Origin: Nageia nagi
Taxonomy: Eukaryota > Pinophyta
Assembly: GCA_050084985.1 (NCBI GenBank)
Contig: JBITNC010000001.1
Span: 21,390,001 to 21,454,000 of the forward strand
Direction: 5' to 3'
DNA length: 64,000 nucleotides
Of the stretch, positions 61,267 to 64,000 are shown in pieces (the stretch's first letter is position 1; the number at the start of each line of letters is the position of its first letter). A model generated the notes under the pieces. The model had not been told where the DNA came from. It saw nothing but the letters and a program-made list of their open reading frames with translations, and did no database searches. The position numbers and the translations under genes are program-made.

Positions 61267-62574
61267 GGTGATTGTAACAAATATCAATAGTTGGAAATCA
61301 ATGAAATTGCAATGGAAACTGGTTCTAGTAGACACTAAGAGTGATAGCTAAAAATAAATGAATAAGAAAAAGTTAAAACTTTTTCTTTTTGAAACACTGA
61401 CAACTTGAAGACAGACATCGGCAACTATCACTAAACATCGGTGACTTGAATACGGACATCGGTGACTGTCACTAAACACCAGCGATTGGAAGTAAAACAT
61501 TATGTTTATGAATAGTCACAAGAATATTAAATTTTTTTCAAAATAACCTTAAATTGGTCAAGAAAATCAAAAAATGATAAAATGCAATGAGTCATTTACC
61601 ACATGAGATCATCACGAAACCCATTCTGCTAGGTCAAAAGCAGAGATAAATGAAAGATGACTTGTATATACAAAACAAGCTTCTTATCACATACTCGCTT
61701 CGCATGTGGAGACAAACTAGAGTCTTGTCATGTAACTACCATAAACAGCACACAGTATGGAGATAAACACAAGTGAAGTTTTGATATACAACATTACTAT
61801 CTCAAAATTGTATATATCAAATAAGCTTACCATCACATACTTGCTTCGGTATGTAGAGACAAACTAGAGTCTTGTCATGCAACTACCATAAATAGCACAT
61901 AGTATGGAGATTGACATAAGTGTAATTTGATGTATTACAATATCATTTTCAGAATGTATCAATTTAAAGGTCAAAAAAAAAATCATATTCAGCCATGGCA
62001 AGGGCTATCCTCATGAAAACACCGGATGATGAAATATATATAAATAACAAGTTTTGATTTAGAGAAGCTATAATTATATCCTACCAAAAGATCTTAAGCT
62101 TTATACAAAAAAAGATTTTGATGATATTTTTAAAAAATATATCATTAACATTTACAAATATTGAAGAAGATAAAATGTGATGTATCATTGTTACAGGAGA
62201 TCATCTTGAAACCCCGTTGTTGGGACAAAGGATAACACCATCAAACTCATACACTAAAGAGGAATTATATGGTACATGTGTGCTTAGACATGCAAAATGA
62301 CATAATAGAAATGTCATGCAACTATCACACAAGCTCAACACATTGTCATAACCAAAAATAGTCACTTCTGAAGTATATTCAAATTTGTTTTCAAAACTAC
62401 ATCAAATGTAAAATGAAAACACATTTTATCATAAGTCGATAAATCAAAATTTTGATTCATCTAAGAAATTGAGTCAAAAATATATAATAAAAAAGCAACA
62501 ACAAACAATCAAGCAACAAAGCTTCTCATCCTATATTTTTGAAATCATCAACCACATTTCTCGGTTGATAATTC
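61267..62574. other. 3' noncoding region of element B
   Basis: A roughly 20-bp minisatellite lies at 61395-61490 just upstream of the PMD start, with units 'catcggtgac' and variants at 61395, 61416, 61436, 61457 and 61477. From about 61598 the sequence matches 41315-42291 of element A, including the 146-bp repeat pair. No gene is visible. Confidence 0.7.
61675..61965. repeat. 146-bp tandem repeat near 3' end of element B
   Basis: Two copies start at about 61675 and 61821 with 'aagctt..atcacatact', the counterpart of 41388-41680 in A. Confidence 0.9.
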
Positions 62575-62588
62575 AAAAAGGGACAAAA
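62575..62588 (+). other. Polypurine tract of element B
   Basis: AAAAAGGGACAAAA abuts the 3' LTR start TGTAGACACC, one base different from the tract of element A. Confidence 0.85.
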
Positions 62589-63433
62589 TGTAGACACCTA
62601 AAAATATCCCTTTTTAAATAGTAAACATTGAAATAATCATAACTCTTCATGATAATATAAAATAGGTTTAAAAAAACATATTATTGGATAGCTCCCATCG
62701 AGTACATGCAAAATGGGTGGTCACATGACTCTTTTTAAGTAAAATTGGCTATTTGGTGGTCATTTTAATATTGTTACAAAAATTGAAAACTAGAAGCCAA
62801 CGACCCAAAATAGTCACCGACGTTTTGTGGTGATCGTCGACGTTCGCCTAGTAATCGTCAATGGCTCTGTCAGCCAAATAAGAAACCAAAATAGTAAGAG
62901 AAAGTTGAAACATTTCATTCTTCTAAGATGATATGGATAGAGGGGTCATTTATGACCTACGGTGGCTTTTCACTTCCACTTACCAGCCTTGGAACATCTC
63001 ACCCAAAATCTATAAATACAAGCCAATACAAAGCAATAGGGACCCATCTTGACCCATTTTTGAAGTAGGGTAATGTTGCCAAAATCTTGTGAGCTCATAC
63101 CTTTTATTGTTTTATGTTAGCTTCAATTCAATACATGTCATACATAGATGCTTTGATGTTATTGTCTTTTGCATGTGTGTAGGATTTATAGGTTGTCCAT
63201 ATCAAGGAGAGAAGCAAGCAAATCAAAAACAATGAAGATCTAATACCTTCATTTTGGCAAATGGCATTTGTAAAAGTCCCTTCCAAGGGAAAATTGTAGT
63301 TTGAGCTGAAAATCAATATCAATTTACAATTATAGCATTTCTATCTATTTTACATAATTTGAGGTTCAGTGAAAATTTAAGAATAATTGCATTTCATGTT
63401 ATTCTACATTCTAGCTCTATTTTCACTACAACA
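62589..63433 (+). repeat. 3' LTR of element B (845 bp)
   Basis: It starts TGTAGACACC and ends CTACAACA, followed by the target duplication ATAAC (63434-63438). It keeps the TG start lost from the 5' copy. TATAAATA at 63011-63018. Differences from the 5' LTR are mostly C/T and G/A exchanges and cluster in the minisatellite part (about 62790-62880). Confidence 0.92.
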
Positions 63434-64000
63434 ATAACCAAATTTGGTTAAATCATGATGATCAACATAAGATAACTTTCACCACCCCTTGGGGGACCTA
63501 TTGTTATTGAGTCAGACCTTTCAATATCAAAAATACAAGAGCTACCTATCAAAATGCCATGACTTATATCTTTCATGACATGATGCATGATATTATAGAG
63601 GATTATGTTGATGATATTTTAGCCAAATATAAGATATATAAAGGATATTGGGATGTTCTTTGCAAGGTCTTTCACAATGTTCTTAGGCATAACATTAGGT
63701 TGAACCCCAAGAAATATATTTTTGGTGTCATGTTTAGCAAGCTTCTAGGTTTCATCATGTCTAAGTGAGTTATTAAGATTGACCCTAAAAAAGTTAATGC
63801 TATCATTGATATACCTTCTCCTCATAACCTTAAGACCTTGTAGAGTCTTTAAGGTAATATCCAAGCCATTTGTCACTTTAAGACCCATATTTTGGATAGA
63901 TATCATCCTTTCATCAAGATTTTGAAGAAGGGTGTGGTATTCGAGTGGAATGAGAAGTACCAACATGCTCTTCATGATATTAAACACTATCTCACCACTC
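63434..64000 (+). pseudogene. RT of gypsy element C, continued (runs off window)
   Basis: The reading continues from 45283 in sense: DDQHKITFTTPWGTYCY, a stop, ATYQNAMTYIFHDMMHD and the catalytic YVDD at 63604-63615. Thumb words follow (IRLNPKKYIFGVMFSKLLGFI, IDPKKVNAIIDIPSP) and the start of the RNase H entry (FIKILKKGVVFEWNEKYQHAL). Two stops fall in the last 250 bp. The rest, with integrase and the 3' LTR, lies to the right of the window. Confidence 0.88.

Larger units (their letters stand above)
45284..63433 (+). mobile_element. LTR retrotransposon B (18.15 kb), Ty3/gypsy with two RNase H domains, nested in C
   Basis: The LTRs 45284-46131 and 62589-63433 match each other and the LTRs of A. 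ATAAC flanks the element on both sides (45279-45283 and 63434-63438). The order is gag, protease, linker, RT, RNase H, second RNase H, integrase, then an unrecognised sense ORF, noncoding DNA, an antisense PMD pseudogene, noncoding DNA, polypurine tract and LTR. RT before integrase places it in Ty3/gypsy; the second RNase H points to the Tat-like lineage. The element is very long for the group and is inactive through stops and frameshifts. Confidence 0.92.
25012..64000 (+). mobile_element. Ty3/gypsy element C, host of two nested elements, right end outside window
   Basis: The pieces in the window are 25012-31180, 43120-45283 and 63434-64000. Its gag and pol continue in sense across both gaps, and each gap is flanked by a perfect 5-bp duplication. 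The order is LTR, primer site, gag, protease, RT; the remainder and the 3' LTR lie to the right of the window. Its gag core and protease are clearly related to those of A and B (same NEPIHPS, DPKEHLR, FPMTL and IDEG words), so a relative of A and B hosts both. Its coding parts contain many stops. Confidence 0.8.

Noticed and set aside
1-64000. tRNA, rRNA or intact host protein-coding genes
   Set aside because: None could be recognised; every domain-bearing reading belongs to a retroelement or to the PMD pseudogene within one.

Overview
This window looks like intergenic DNA from a large, AT-rich seed-plant nuclear genome, and I found no intact host gene. Nearly everything recognisable is a decayed LTR retrotransposon. 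The age and nesting of the elements, their length and the long empty AT-rich stretches would suit a gymnosperm or another giant plant genome. That is an inference from style only, because no species-specific marker is visible.

Left part (1-27 kb). A Ty1/copia element (called F here) runs from the left edge to about 7.33 kb. Its RNase H reading is split at 3033/5684 by a 2,650-bp solo LTR (E) with a perfect 5-bp target duplication. Mostly featureless AT-rich DNA follows (7.3-20.7 kb), holding a copia RNase H remnant (16.67-16.98 kb) and a 432-bp tandem duplication that includes a copia-type LTR end (19.07-19.93 kb). A Ty3/gypsy fragment with a tRNA-iMet-type primer site (D) lies at about 21.7-25.0 kb. 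D is cut at 25,012 by the probable 5' LTR of another Ty3/gypsy element (C).

Right part (25-64 kb). Element C is split into three pieces: 25,012-31,180 (LTR and gag), about 43,120-45,283 (protease to the middle of RT) and 63,434-64,000 (RT onward, leaving the window). The two gaps are two related LTR retrotransposons with LTRs of about 840 bp. Element A (31,181-43,119, 11.9 kb, target duplication ATATC) has gag and protease but no RT, RNase H or integrase. Element B (45,284-63,433, 18.15 kb, target duplication ATAAC) has gag, protease, RT, two RNase H domains and integrase. B also has an unrecognised sense ORF of about 409 codons behind integrase and an antisense, intron-containing plant mobile domain (PMD) pseudogene. 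The RT reading of C resumes in sense on the far side of B, which confirms the insertion.

How the parts relate. A and B share LTR type, primer-site region, leader, parts of the 3' noncoding region and polypurine tract. They differ in the gag N-terminus and downstream of protease, so A looks like a non-autonomous partner of a B-like element. Solo LTR E and the C LTR share the TGTAGA start with A and B. The LTRs and leaders carry short-period minisatellites (10 or 20 bp). Most in-frame stops are explained by single C-to-T or G-to-A changes, as expected for long-methylated plant transposons.
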